Shown: positions 1 to 8,672, numbered from the stretch's first letter. The stretch: DNA of 48,148 bases from Lactobacillus sp. UBA5804 (GCA_002418055.1 DIDI01000007.1:3289-51436), one strand, 5' to 3'. Numbers and translations: made by a program. The notes: generated by a model from the letters alone, not told the origin.

Positions 1-612
1 CAAGATGTTTATTTTGTGGGAACAACGAATGTTGGTAAGTCGACTTTGATTAACGCAATTGTTGATCAAATGGGAGAGGTTAAGGATTTAATTACAACAA
101 GCCGTTTTCCAGGGACAACGCTTGATCAAATTAAGATTCCTCTTGCCAATGGACACTTTTTAATTGATACACCGGGTGTGTTAACCCACAATCAGTTAGG
201 GACAAAGTTGTCGGCTGATGATTTGGATTTGATTTCACCACGTAAAAGCTTAAAGCCTGTGACTTATCAGTTGCTTCCTGGAAACACCTTATTTTTAGGC
301 GGATTAGGCCGAGTCGATTATTTGAAAGGGCCTGATAGTAGTTTTACAGTTTATGCGTCGCGTTCATTGTTCATTCATCGTACTAAGACGATTAATGCCG
401 ATGACTTTTATGAAAAGCATCGTGGAGGCTTATTGCGTCCGGCTCTGATGGGACCCAATGCACCTACTTTGAAGGGGCAAGAGTTTGTCAGTCAAGATAA
501 AAGCGATTTGCTCATTGGCGGAATTGGCTTTGTTACGATTCCAGCTGGTTGTGTGGTTAAGAGTTATACACCCGCAGGAATTGGGTTAGGAATTAGGCGG
601 GCATTAATTTAG
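1..612 (+). CDS. yqeH: Ribosome biogenesis GTPase YqeH, 3' part
   Basis: The open frame runs in from the left edge, so the start and N-terminal part are missing. YqeH is a circularly permuted GTPase needed for 30S subunit assembly. Visible are the P-loop (NVGKS), a TTSRFPGTT segment and the G3 motif LIDTPG. In permuted GTPases the G4/G5 motifs and a zinc finger precede the P-loop, so they should lie outside the window. The remaining roughly 150 residues are the C-terminal domain typical of the family. It ends 9 bases before nadD and is clearly in the same operon. The internal GTG at 16 is not a start, because the frame is open and family-like upstream of it. Confidence 0.93.
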   Translation, partial: QDVYFVGTTNVGKSTLINAIVDQMGEVKDLITTSRFPGTTLDQIKIPLANGHFLIDTPGVLTHNQLGTKLSADDLDLISPRKSLKPVTYQLLPGNTLFLGGLGRVDYLKGPDSSFTVYASRSLFIHRTKTINADDFYEKHRGGLLRPALMGPNAPTLKGQEFVSQDKSDLLIGGIGFVTIPAGCVVKSYTPAGIGLGIRRALI

Positions 613-621
613 AGGTAAATT

Positions 622-1263
622 ATGACTAAATTATCAACTAAAGCACCACAAGTTGCATTTAAACCTGAAATTGAAAGTAAGCTGGCAGCGCGGCAAATTG
701 GTATTATGGGTGGCACGTTTAATCCAGTTCATATCGCTCATTTAGTTGCCGCTGAACAGGCTTTGACCAAGCTACATTTAGATGAAGTTTGGTTTATTCC
801 AGATAATATTCCACCTCACAAAGATGCACCACTGACGAGTGCAAGAGATCGCGCTGCCATGCTTGATTTAGCCACGCGAGATAATCCGCGTTTGCGCGTG
901 AAGCTGATTGAGCTGTTTCGTGGTGGCGTTTCTTATACCGTTGATACTTTACGCTATTTAACTAAACAAGCCCCCCAGAATCATTATTATTTGATTATGG
1001 GTGGTGATCAAGTGAATAGCTTACATAAATGGAAAGAGCCAGCAGTAATTGCCCGTTTGGCAACGCTGGTTGGGATTCGACGTCCTGGCTATCCCCAGGA
1101 TCCACAATTTCCAATGATTTGGGTTGATGCCCCTGATATTCGATTGTCTTCAACGGAGCTTCGTCAAGCGGTATCGTTAGGTACTAGTATTCGCTATTTA
1201 GTACCTGAACCGGTTCGCCAGTATATTAAAGATAAGGGGCTATATCAAAATGCTTCACTTTGA
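622..1263 (+). CDS. nadD: Nicotinate-nucleotide adenylyltransferase NadD
   Basis: It transfers AMP from ATP to nicotinate mononucleotide, giving deamido-NAD, a step of NAD synthesis in the cytosol. The nucleotidyltransferase signature GGTFNPVHIAH is near residues 30-40, and the C-terminal SSTELR matches the ISSTxIR motif. Length of 213 residues fits, with about 20 extra N-terminal residues before the fold. An AGAGG ribosome site precedes ATG 622. It overlaps yqeK by 14 bases, which suggests translational coupling. In most Firmicutes a small RNA-binding gene (yhbY) lies between yqeH and nadD; there is no room for it here. Confidence 0.96.
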   Translation: MTKLSTKAPQVAFKPEIESKLAARQIGIMGGTFNPVHIAHLVAAEQALTKLHLDEVWFIPDNIPPHKDAPLTSARDRAAMLDLATRDNPRLRVKLIELFRGGVSYTVDTLRYLTKQAPQNHYYLIMGGDQVNSLHKWKEPAVIARLATLVGIRRPGYPQDPQFPMIWVDAPDIRLSSTELRQAVSLGTSIRYLVPEPVRQYIKDKGLYQNASL

Positions 1264-1846
1264 TGAGACTTATTCACCGTTAACCAGTGACGAGATTATT
1301 GCTAAAGCGCGTGCGAATATGGATGCATCCCGCTTTGAGCACTGTATCGGGGTGAGCGAGACGGCGAGACATTTGGCGCACTTGAACGGCTATGATGAAA
1401 ACAAGGCAGCATTAACGGGCTTTATTCATGATTACGCCAAGCAAGTGTCCGATGCCGATTTTATTGCAGCCATTAAAACGCAGGGATTCGATTTAGAACT
1501 CTTGAAGTGGAATCGACTGATCTGGCATGGCATTGTGGGGACATATTTTATTAAGCGTGATTTAAAAATTATGGACGCTGAGATTTTGCGAGCAGTTTGG
1601 TACCATACGACTGGTGCTCCTAAAATGACAGCGCTCGATAAGATTGTCTTTGTGGCTGACTATATCGAGCCACGGCGTTCGTTTGCTGGCGTCGATCAAG
1701 CACGGCAGGTCAGTTTTGCAAATTTAGATGCTGGTGTGGGCTATGAGCTCACCCATACGTTGGAATTTTTACTAGCTAAGAGAGCTCGCATTTATCCACA
1801 AACTTTGTTAGCATATAATGTTTGGGGAGCAGAAAAGGGAGAATAA
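1250..1846 (+). CDS. yqeK: HD-domain hydrolase YqeK (probable Ap4A hydrolase)
   Basis: This HD-domain phosphohydrolase of 198 residues belongs to the family of symmetrical bis(5'-nucleosyl)-tetraphosphatases that cleave Ap4A to ADP. The HD metal motif is seen as GFIHDYAKQ around residues 58-66, with an upstream conserved His (RFEHCIGV) and the later VFVADYIEPRR segment. The start ATG at 1250 lies inside the end of nadD. The next gene, rsfS, starts 2 bases after its stop codon. Position in the nadD-yqeK-rsfS order is the usual one. Substrate assignment is by family only. Confidence 0.93.
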   Translation: MLHFDETYSPLTSDEIIAKARANMDASRFEHCIGVSETARHLAHLNGYDENKAALTGFIHDYAKQVSDADFIAAIKTQGFDLELLKWNRLIWHGIVGTYFIKRDLKIMDAEILRAVWYHTTGAPKMTALDKIVFVADYIEPRRSFAGVDQARQVSFANLDAGVGYELTHTLEFLLAKRARIYPQTLLAYNVWGAEKGE

Positions 1847-1848
1847 AT

Positions 1849-2196
1849 TTGAAAAGTGAACAAGTTTTAACATTTGTCTTAAAGGCTATTAGTGATGTTC
1901 ATGGGGAAGAGACTGCTGCTTATGATATGCGCGGTATTAGCATCCTAGCTGATTATTATGTCGTAACTAGTGCTGGTTCTAACCGGCAACTTCATGCAAT
2001 CATTAATGCCATCATTGAAGAATGTCATGAATATAATTTTGAGCAGTACCGAATTGAAGGTAATAAAGACTCTAATTGGGTTCTGCTTGACTTGGGTGAT
2101 GTGGTGGTGAATGTCTTTACTAAAGACGCCCGTGACTTCTATAATTTGGAAAAATTATGGGCTGATGGTAAGCAAGTGACAATCAAGGAAGATTAG
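1849..2196 (+). CDS. rsfS: Ribosomal silencing factor RsfS
   Basis: RsfS (DUF143) binds ribosomal protein L14 and blocks joining of the subunits when nutrients are short. The protein is 115 residues, the usual size, and has the family core (AYDMRGISILADYYVVTSAGS and WVLLDLGDVVVNVF-type segments). I chose the TTG at 1849 because it follows the GGGAG site at about 1838-1842 with good spacing and begins where family members begin; an earlier in-frame TTG at 1822 would place the start inside yqeK and add residues without homology. It is tightly coupled to yqeK upstream and tmcAL downstream (1-base gap). Confidence 0.94.
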   Translation: MKSEQVLTFVLKAISDVHGEETAAYDMRGISILADYYVVTSAGSNRQLHAIINAIIEECHEYNFEQYRIEGNKDSNWVLLDLGDVVVNVFTKDARDFYNLEKLWADGKQVTIKED

Positions 2197-2197
2197 C

Positions 2198-3349
2198 ATG
2201 GCCGCAGTAGGTATTATTGCTGAATTTAATCCGTTTCATAGTGGGCACGAATTTCTACTCAATCAGACACGGCTTCGTGCCCAAAATGATCCGATTGTGG
2301 TTTTAATGTCCGGTAACTATGTTCAGCGTGGTGAAGTTGCGATTATGGATAAGTGGTCTAGGGCACAGGCGGCCCTACAATCTGGCGCCGATTTAGTTTT
2401 AGAACTACCCTTTGCGAGTGCCGTGCAAGCAGCTGACCGTTTTGCGCTCGGTGCGGTAACTGCTTTGACCCAGGTCGGGGTAGACCGACTTGCCTTTGGA
2501 GTTGAAGATGCAAATTTAAATTTCCCCTATTTAGGCAAAAAGATTGCCGAGATTCCACAGCAGCATCGTGATTTTAAGGATTATACGCAAACTTATTCGA
2601 CCCAATATAATCAGATGGTAGCACGTGAAGTCGGGTATGAAGTGAGCCAGCCCAATGCTATCTTAGGGTTGGCCTATGCCGTCAGTAATTATCAGTTGGG
2701 GGAACCACTCCAGCTAATCGCTGTGAATCGCATTGGTGGCGGGCATGATGCGTCGCTTGAACGTAGTGGTGTGGTGCAAAGTGCTAGTGCAATCCGCAAT
2801 TTGATTCAACAGCAAGGGCAAACGGCGGATTTAGCGCCTTGGCTACCTGCGACAGAACGCGCCCAGTTACTTCAGCAACTGGTGTATCCGAGCTGGAATA
2901 GCTTATTTCCATTTTTGAAATATCGCTTGGAGACGGCTAGTATCACTGAGCTACAGACTATCTATCAAATGAGTGAGGGGCTTGAATATAAACTGAAAGC
3001 CGAAATCCATGTGGCACGTAATTTTACCGAATTTTTACGTCAAGTAAAGTCAAAACGTTATACGTATTCACGTTTACGTCGGCTTTGTTTGTATACGCTA
3101 TTAAATGTTACTCCCGAAGATGTCGCTATGAGTGAAAAACAGCCATCATTGTGTGTCTTAGGTTACAGTAAGCGTGGGCGTAAATATTTACGCCATTTGC
3201 GCAAGCATAGCGAAGTGACACTCATATCAAGAGTTGACCGCAAACGTGCCAGAGAGGGTTCCTTACAATTACAAGTTCGGGTAGATCGATTATTTGAACA
3301 ACTAATGGGGGTAGATCAAAACTTTGGTCGCCGTCCAATTGAGGTATAA
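2198..3349 (+). CDS. tmcAL: tRNA(Met) cytidine acetate ligase TmcAL
   Basis: TmcAL (YlbM) uses acetate and ATP to form N4-acetylcytidine at the wobble base of elongator tRNA-Met. The nucleotidyltransferase-like start VGIIAEFNPFHSGH contains the HxGH-type motif, followed by the conserved SGNYVQRGE and the DLVLELPFASAVQAAD segment. Length of 383 residues is normal. It follows rsfS by one base and is followed by yceD after one base. In many lactobacilli a SAM-dependent methyltransferase gene lies between rsfS and this gene; it is absent here. Confidence 0.94.
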   Translation: MAAVGIIAEFNPFHSGHEFLLNQTRLRAQNDPIVVLMSGNYVQRGEVAIMDKWSRAQAALQSGADLVLELPFASAVQAADRFALGAVTALTQVGVDRLAFGVEDANLNFPYLGKKIAEIPQQHRDFKDYTQTYSTQYNQMVAREVGYEVSQPNAILGLAYAVSNYQLGEPLQLIAVNRIGGGHDASLERSGVVQSASAIRNLIQQQGQTADLAPWLPATERAQLLQQLVYPSWNSLFPFLKYRLETASITELQTIYQMSEGLEYKLKAEIHVARNFTEFLRQVKSKRYTYSRLRRLCLYTLLNVTPEDVAMSEKQPSLCVLGYSKRGRKYLRHLRKHSEVTLISRVDRKRAREGSLQLQVRVDRLFEQLMGVDQNFGRRPIEV

Positions 3350-3350
3350 C

Positions 3351-3896
3351 ATGTTGAAATTTAATTATTTAAATCTTAAAAATAACGCTGGGCAACCTAC
3401 TGCTATCAATGAAAAAGTTGTGTTGTCACCGGCTTTTTTTAAGCGTAGTGCGGCTATTCTACAGCAAGCAAAAAATGTTCATGTGGTCGGTGAGCTGGTA
3501 TATCTTGAACCGTTTGTGAGTGGGACGTTCCATGTCGTCGCTGATTTAGTAGTGCCGTCTAGCCGTAGTTTGTCACCAGTCGCTTATAATGAGGATTTTT
3601 CTTTTGCTGAAGACTATGCGGATCATGAGCCAACAAAGGAGGAAGCGGATGATCATGAGCAGCTCATTGTCCAGATTCATGAGGGTATCATTGATGTTCA
3701 AAGGGCAGTTGAGGATAACCTATTACTCCATATTCCAACCACAATTCTGACGCCAGAAGAAGCACAAAATGATATATATCCATCTGGCAAGGGCTGGAAA
3801 GTTGTTTCAGAAGCTAAGGATAAAGACAAGCCAGCTAAGGGGAACCCAGCCTTTAAAAAACTGGAAGCACTTTTCAAGAATCAACCGGACGATTAG
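3351..3896 (+). CDS. YceD family protein (DUF177)
   Basis: A 181-residue protein of the YceD/YlbN family, which is linked to large-subunit rRNA or ribosome assembly in other organisms. Visible hallmarks are an N-terminal beta-rich part (VHVVGELVYLEPFVSGTFHVVADLVVP), an acidic middle and the ENLLLHIP-like segment DNLLLHIPTTILTPEE. I use ATG 3351, one base after the tmcAL stop; an in-frame GTG 27 bases upstream would overlap tmcAL. In Bacillus-type genomes rpmF (ribosomal protein L32) follows directly, but here a two-component system follows. Confidence 0.88.
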   Translation: MLKFNYLNLKNNAGQPTAINEKVVLSPAFFKRSAAILQQAKNVHVVGELVYLEPFVSGTFHVVADLVVPSSRSLSPVAYNEDFSFAEDYADHEPTKEEADDHEQLIVQIHEGIIDVQRAVEDNLLLHIPTTILTPEEAQNDIYPSGKGWKVVSEAKDKDKPAKGNPAFKKLEALFKNQPDD

Positions 3897-3926
3897 TACT
3901 GTAACCAGATGAATCACTATAGAATA

Positions 3927-3966
3927 TTGATTTAACCTTGAAAAACATTTTATAATCAAGTAAAAT
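3927..3966 (+). promoter_or_regulatory. Promoter candidates for the two-component operon
   Basis: Two overlapping sigma-A-type promoters are readable in the 136-base gap before the response regulator. One is TTGATT (3927-3932), 18-base spacer, TATAAT (3951-3956). The other is TTGAAA (3938-3943), 17-base spacer, TAAAAT (3961-3966). Either would give a leader of about 60 bases. I cannot tell which is used. Confidence 0.6.
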
Positions 3967-4032
3967 TTAATTAATATGAATTTTTTAATTTAAATTTAGG
4001 GTATTATCCTAAAAAATGAGGGTCTCACACAA

Positions 4033-4749
4033 ATGGCAAAAATTTTAATTATCGAAGATGAAAAGAATTTAGCTCGGTTCGTTGAGTTGGAGCTGCAGCA
4101 TGAAAATTATGAAGTGGTCGTTGAGAACAATGGTCGAACTGGATTAGAAGATGCACTTAAAGAAGACTTCAGTGCTATTTTACTTGATTTGATGTTGCCA
4201 GATTTAAATGGACTCGAAATTGCCCGCCGAATTCGGCAAGTGAAAACAACGCCGATTATTATGATGACTGCACGTGATTCAGTGATTGATCGTGTTTCTG
4301 GTCTTGATCATGGTGCAGATGATTATATTGTCAAGCCATTTGCCATTGAAGAATTATTAGCCCGGTTACGTGCGGTTTTGCGCCGGGTCAAGATTGAAAA
4401 AGATGCGCATCGCGGTAGTGGTGCTAACCAACAAAAGATTTTACATTTCAAGGATTTAACGATCGAGACCGCTAATCGAATTGTCCATCGTGGTGATGGT
4501 AAGGCGATTGATTTGACTAAACGCGAGTATAATTTATTGACAACTTTAATTGCGAATAAAAACAACGTCGTTAGCCGCGAACAGTTGTTAAGCAAAATTT
4601 GGGGACCAGAATCTAATATTGAAACTAATGTGGTTGAAGTGTATGTTCGTTATCTCCGTAATAAGATTGACTTACCTGGTCGCCCCTCATATATTAAAAC
4701 TGTTCGTGGAACAGGGTATATGGTGAGAGATGAAGACGATGTCCAATAA
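4033..4749 (+). CDS. OmpR-family response regulator (ArlR-like)
   Basis: A 238-residue DNA-binding response regulator. The receiver domain (about 1-118) has acidic residues near E8/D9, the phospho-acceptor D52 in LLDLMLPDLNG, T79 and K101 (VKPF). The C-terminal winged helix (about 135-235) shows the LTKREYNLL and VVEVYVRYLRNKID helices and the TVRGTGYM wing typical of OmpR/PhoB regulators. Sequence style and the partner kinase with an extracellular loop resemble ArlRS/CsrRS systems of Gram-positive cocci and lactobacilli; target genes cannot be read from here. It overlaps the kinase gene by about 11 bases. Confidence 0.93.
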   Translation: MAKILIIEDEKNLARFVELELQHENYEVVVENNGRTGLEDALKEDFSAILLDLMLPDLNGLEIARRIRQVKTTPIIMMTARDSVIDRVSGLDHGADDYIVKPFAIEELLARLRAVLRRVKIEKDAHRGSGANQQKILHFKDLTIETANRIVHRGDGKAIDLTKREYNLLTTLIANKNNVVSREQLLSKIWGPESNIETNVVEVYVRYLRNKIDLPGRPSYIKTVRGTGYMVRDEDDVQ

Positions 4750-6325
4750 CCAACATACTAGTCAAGCCCCAAAAAATAAGAAAAAGGCTAACAGACAAGA
4801 GACCCCTAGCTCATCAATCGTTTTCCGATGGATGACTGTTGTGATGATGACCATCACGGTCTCTTTTGTTATTTTCTCGATTGTGGTTTACAAAATTACC
4901 AGTCGTCAAGGCTTGTCACAGCAAGAAGATGTCAGCAGTAAAGTTGTCTCGACTTTGGATGATAGCTTGACTAGCATTCGTGGCGAATTGCAGATTGCTA
5001 ATGTGGTACCAGCCTTATCACCTAGTATGAGGCGTTTATTGCGTGGTGGTCCAGCTATTACGGGGGCTAAAAGTGGTAGCAATGCCTTTAGCGATGACTT
5101 AGTATCGTCCATTTCTAATCCTGATATTAGTGTTGCAGTCTATAATTTGCACCATGAAGTAGTTTTTGCAACCGGTAATACGACGCCACCGCTGCCAGCT
5201 AAGCGTAGCAGTGCTAAGGTGCTACAGCGATCAAGCAGTGGGATGGTGCTTCATACCTATAGTTCTGTACAATCGAATGATACGGGAAATACAACCGGAT
5301 ATATTGTCGTCGCTAATAACATGAGTGACTACAATCATTTAATGACAAGTTTACTCCGGTGGATGGTTATTATTTCGATTGTTGCGATTCTAAGTTTTAC
5401 CATCGTGTCCTACTTTGTCGTGACGAGTGTGGTAAAACCAATCAAAGCAATTGCAAAAGTGGCACGACAGGTCAATCAAGATCCGAATAGCGATGTGCGA
5501 ATCAAAGGGTCACGTCGCCATGATGAGCTGCAAGATTTAGCAGATTCATTTAACCAAATGTTGGATCGCATGCAGCGCTATATTGAGCAGCAAAAAGAGT
5601 TTGTTTCTGATGTCTCACATGAATTGCGTACGCCAGTAGCAGTCATTGAAGGACACCTCAGCATGCTAGAGCGGTGGGGCAAAGAAGATCCTGAGATTTT
5701 AAATGAATCTATCAGCGCCTCGCTACAGGAAGCTGATCGGATGAAACATTTAATTCAAGAGATGCTAGATCTGACACGAGCTGAACAAATTAATGTTAGC
5801 TACCCGTATGAAGTAACTAATGTTTCCGAGGTCTTAAGTCGGGTGGTCAGTGATTTGGACCTTGTTCATAAAGATTTTAAGTTGCAACTTGATTTGGATG
5901 ATTTACCGCTTGCTACCCAGATTCAAATTTATCGGGATCATCTTGAGCAATTGCTGGTGATTTTGGTTGATAATGGGATTAAATATTCCACCACACGACA
6001 TCAAATTAATATTTCGGCTGGTGTTACCGATAAAGAAGTGATTATTATCGTTCAAGACTTTGGTGAAGGGATTTCCAAAGTCGATCAGGCGAAAATCTTT
6101 AATCGGTTCTACCGCGTTGACAAAGCACGTACCCGAGAAAAAGGTGGTAATGGCTTAGGATTGGCGATTGCGCAGAAACTTGTTACTTCATATCATGGTA
6201 AGATTGGGGTTGAGTCAGCGGTCGGTCAGGGAAGTCAATTTAAGCTGACATTTCCGATTTTGACCGATAAAGAAGTCAGTCATTTAGCTGAACTCAAGGA
6301 TCGGCAAACGACTAAGTCTTCATAG
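4739..6325 (+). CDS. Sensor histidine kinase (ArlS-like)
   Basis: Membrane sensor kinase, partner of the preceding regulator. From the chosen start the order is: basic cytoplasmic tail, TM1 (about 28-51), extracellular sensor region of about 150 residues, TM2 (about 205-229), HAMP linker, HisKA with the phospho-accepting His near 294 (SDVSHELRTP), and an ATPase domain with N box (LVDNGIKYS), DFGEGI, FYRVDKAR and GGNGLGLAI. ATG 4739 has a GAGAG site 9 bases upstream; ATG 4730 is also in frame but directly abuts that site. The signal sensed is unknown. Confidence 0.92.
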   Translation: MSNNQHTSQAPKNKKKANRQETPSSSIVFRWMTVVMMTITVSFVIFSIVVYKITSRQGLSQQEDVSSKVVSTLDDSLTSIRGELQIANVVPALSPSMRRLLRGGPAITGAKSGSNAFSDDLVSSISNPDISVAVYNLHHEVVFATGNTTPPLPAKRSSAKVLQRSSSGMVLHTYSSVQSNDTGNTTGYIVVANNMSDYNHLMTSLLRWMVIISIVAILSFTIVSYFVVTSVVKPIKAIAKVARQVNQDPNSDVRIKGSRRHDELQDLADSFNQMLDRMQRYIEQQKEFVSDVSHELRTPVAVIEGHLSMLERWGKEDPEILNESISASLQEADRMKHLIQEMLDLTRAEQINVSYPYEVTNVSEVLSRVVSDLDLVHKDFKLQLDLDDLPLATQIQIYRDHLEQLLVILVDNGIKYSTTRHQINISAGVTDKEVIIIVQDFGEGISKVDQAKIFNRFYRVDKARTREKGGNGLGLAIAQKLVTSYHGKIGVESAVGQGSQFKLTFPILTDKEVSHLAELKDRQTTKSS

Positions 6326-6337
6326 TAAGTAAAAAAG

Positions 6338-6406
6338 AAGCTGCAACATAAGTCGCCATAATGGAAAATAAAATATGACTAAACTGGTCATGTTAGGGGC
6401 CAGCTT
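6338..6406. repeat. Structured intergenic element of unknown role
   Basis: AAGCTG (6338-6343) can pair with CAGCTT (6401-6406), AACAT with ATGTT just inside, and ATGAC/GTCAT form a further inner hairpin near 6375-6390. The layout resembles, from memory, short structured intergenic repeats scattered in staphylococcal and lactobacillar genomes that start with a GAAGCTG-CAACATAA-like string. Only one copy is present here, so the repeat status is inference. Confidence 0.35.
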
Positions 6407-6424
6407 GAAAAATAAAGATATAAG

Positions 6425-6467
6425 CAAATAGGACGAGCAACCAAAATTCGGTTTCTCGTCCTATTTG
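6425..6467. terminator. Bidirectional terminator between arlS-like gene and yidC
   Basis: A perfect 13-base inverted repeat, CAAATAGGACGAG (6425-6437) and CTCGTCCTATTTG (6455-6467), with AACC/GGTT pairing possible inside. It sits between two convergent genes and would serve both. The T-tracts are short, so efficiency is uncertain. Confidence 0.7.
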
Positions 6468-6529
6468 TTTATAAAGAAGCTAGTTGTTTAACAGCATCTT
6501 TTGAAGATTATAGTTTAATTTTTCTCTAG

Positions 6530-7486
6530 CTATTTATGATGCCGCTGTTTACCTTGATTACGATTTCTGAGATTATTGTGTAAGTTCGTATTATTTTGAT
6601 TGTTTTGATTCTTAGTTGAACCGTTAAACAAGTCTGAAATTTTTTCTGAGGTAACTACTTCAACAACCGGTGTGTCCTTGAGTTCCTTAGCGATGCGGCT
6701 CTTAACGCGTGGCATTAACACGAACGTGATAATCAATTGTTGTAGCATTAAGACAAAGTTGGCAGCGGTCCAGTAAAGTGCCACCGCACCTGGAAATGAT
6801 AGACTGAAAAATAGCGTCATCACAGGGTTGAGCAGTAACATTGATTGCATGGTTTTCTTTTGTTCGGCCGGTATCCCAATCGTTGATAAGTAACTTTGTG
6901 CTAAGGTGAACACAGTTGCCACAATTGCTAATGAAAGTGATTTTTGGCTTAAAGAAATTCCAAAGAAACTAGCGGCTGACAATGCTTTTGAATAGAAGAC
7001 GGCATCGTAAATGCCCCACATTACTGGTAATTGTAGTAGCAATGGTAAACAACCGATGCCACCAGTTAAGGACAAGTTATTCTTCTGATACAAATCACGT
7101 TGCCACATGGATAGTTGCATTTGCTGATCACGATTGATATCCTTTTTTCGCATTGCCGCTTGGATTAGCTTCATTTGTGGTTGCAAGCGCGCTATTTTCT
7201 CTTGCTGGGTGATGCTCTTATTTTGTTGATTAAGCATCAATGGCATTAAGAGAATTCGCACCATAATGGTTACAATGACAATTGCCCAACCTGCACCATT
7301 GTTGCCAATGGCGTGTGCCATCTGCAACATAATATGTTGCAATGGTAGTCCGATGAGGTGATAGACAAAACCGAACAAGCCAGTTGGCAGTTGTTGTTGA
7401 TTAGTACCATTGGCACAACCAGAGAGTAGTAACATGACGCCAGCTAGACTACCACCAATTAATAAATATTGACGTATTTTTTTCAT
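6530..7486 (-). CDS. yidC: Membrane protein insertase YidC (lipoprotein type)
   Basis: YidC/Oxa1 family insertase that places proteins into the cytoplasmic membrane with or without SecYEG. The N-terminus is a lipoprotein signal with lipobox LLSGC (Cys near residue 24), as in Gram-positive YidC1/YidC2. About five membrane segments follow; the conserved GGIGCLPLLLQLPVMWGIY and FSLSFPGAVALYWTAANFV regions are visible. The C-terminal tail is rich in Asn, Arg, Lys and His (ends RNQGKQRHHK), typical of YidC2-like proteins that contact ribosomes. It is 318 residues and lies 32 bases after acyP, probably in one operon. Confidence 0.95.
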   Translation of the reverse strand: MKKIRQYLLIGGSLAGVMLLLSGCANGTNQQQLPTGLFGFVYHLIGLPLQHIMLQMAHAIGNNGAGWAIVIVTIMVRILLMPLMLNQQNKSITQQEKIARLQPQMKLIQAAMRKKDINRDQQMQLSMWQRDLYQKNNLSLTGGIGCLPLLLQLPVMWGIYDAVFYSKALSAASFFGISLSQKSLSLAIVATVFTLAQSYLSTIGIPAEQKKTMQSMLLLNPVMTLFFSLSFPGAVALYWTAANFVLMLQQLIITFVLMPRVKSRIAKELKDTPVVEVVTSEKISDLFNGSTKNQNNQNNTNLHNNLRNRNQGKQRHHK

Positions 7487-7518
7487 TAAATTTTAGTGTC
7501 TCACTTTCTGTTCAATAG

Positions 7519-7794
7519 TTAATATAATACATGAAAATCAGCCATTTTTGGCGAATTTGAGCTAATCTCTTGGGTAATTTCCGTAATCTTAGCAAACGGA
7601 CTAAGGTGATGCGGTAATTTTGCTTTAAAAGTGGTGATTTGTTCCGGGGTTCCTTGTAAGTGAATTGTCACGCTACCATCAGCGTTGTTAGCAACATCGC
7701 CGTTGAGTTTCAAAGCGGTGGCAAAAGTTTGTACACTCCAGCGAAAGCCGACGCCTTGAACGCGTCCGTGTATGGTTAATTTGACCGTTTCCAT
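7519..7794 (-). CDS. Acylphosphatase
   Basis: A 91-residue cytosolic enzyme that hydrolyses acyl phosphates. The signature GRVQGVGFRW carries the phosphate-binding Arg (R18), and GDVANNADGSV carries the catalytic Asn (N36); both active residues are present. Length is typical. An AGGAGG site lies just upstream of the start on the minus strand. The acylphosphatase-yidC pairing divergent from an RNA methyltransferase is common in lactobacilli. Confidence 0.95.
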   Translation of the reverse strand: METVKLTIHGRVQGVGFRWSVQTFATALKLNGDVANNADGSVTIHLQGTPEQITTFKAKLPHHLSPFAKITEITQEISSNSPKMADFHVLY

Positions 7795-7831
7795 CTTGAA
7801 CCTCCTATCGGTGCTATTGGTGGTTGTTTTT

Positions 7832-7840
7832 ATTTTACCA
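7832..7840 (-). promoter_or_regulatory. Extended -10 promoter candidate for acyP-yidC
   Basis: On the minus strand TGGTAAAAT gives a TGn-extended -10 (TAAAAT at 7837-7832), about 40 bases ahead of the acyP start. No convincing -35 was found. Confidence 0.4.
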
Positions 7841-7889
7841 TGTTCAAACCCGCTTTTTTTGGTTAAACTAGAAGGAAAGGAGCATCGTT

Positions 7890-8657
7890 ATGCAACAACT
7901 TAGTTCAGTTAACAATCCATTGGTTAAGCGGCTTAGTAAATTAGTCGAGAAAAAAGGTCGTGAAGTGGCAGGCCTTTATCTCATTGAAGGCTTTCACCTC
8001 TTCGAAGAAGCTTTAAAGAGTCATCGTAAGCCTGTCTATATTTTAGGGACAGAGCCGGCTTTGCAACAGGCAGAGACCGATTATCAGTTGGATTTGGCAG
8101 CTGATAATATCATTCTAATCAATAAGGCCATTGCCCACCATTTAGCCGCTACTAAAACTAGTCAAGAGATTTTTATGGTTTTAAAGATGGGGCAGCCTAA
8201 ACAACTTAATTTTAATTATGGCAAATGGGTGCTACTTGATCAATTAGCTGACCCTGGCAATGTTGGCACTATTATTCGGACTGCAGATGCGGCTGGATTC
8301 AATGGGGTGGTTTTAGCACAGGGCAGTGTTGATTTATATAATCCTAAAGTTCAACGTGCCATGCAGGGCAGTCAATTCCACTTGGAGCTTTTGAGTGCTG
8401 ATTTGATGGATGTGGTCACGCAATTTAAACAAGCTGATATCCCGGTTTATGCTAGTGTGTTAGATGAGTCAGCCCAATCTTTGGCTAACTTTGAACCAGT
8501 AGCGGAGTTAGCTTTAGTGATTGGAAATGAAGCGCATGGGATTAGACCTGAGGTGGCAACAGCAGCAACTGCTAAGTTGTATATCCCCATTCATGGTCAA
8601 GCTGAGTCGTTGAATGCGGCTGTTGCGGCAGGTATTATGATTTATCATTTTGCCTAA
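7890..8657 (+). CDS. SpoU/TrmH-family RNA 2'-O-methyltransferase
   Basis: SPOUT methyltransferase of 255 residues acting on rRNA or tRNA ribose with S-adenosylmethionine. The N-terminal substrate-binding domain (about 1-95) is followed by the knotted catalytic domain with the three SpoU motifs: LADPGNVGTIIRTADAAGF (catalytic Asn and Arg), LALVIGNEAHGI and IPIHGQAESLNAAVAAGI. The RNA target cannot be told from sequence. An AAGGAG site precedes ATG 7890. It is divergent from acyP. Confidence 0.93.
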   Translation: MQQLSSVNNPLVKRLSKLVEKKGREVAGLYLIEGFHLFEEALKSHRKPVYILGTEPALQQAETDYQLDLAADNIILINKAIAHHLAATKTSQEIFMVLKMGQPKQLNFNYGKWVLLDQLADPGNVGTIIRTADAAGFNGVVLAQGSVDLYNPKVQRAMQGSQFHLELLSADLMDVVTQFKQADIPVYASVLDESAQSLANFEPVAELALVIGNEAHGIRPEVATAATAKLYIPIHGQAESLNAAVAAGIMIYHFA

Positions 8658-8672
8658 TTTTGGTGCTTTTAC

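Noticed and set aside
4323..4595. 90-codon minus-strand frame inside the response regulator
   Set aside because: Shadow of the conserved receiver and DNA-binding domains; no ribosome site.
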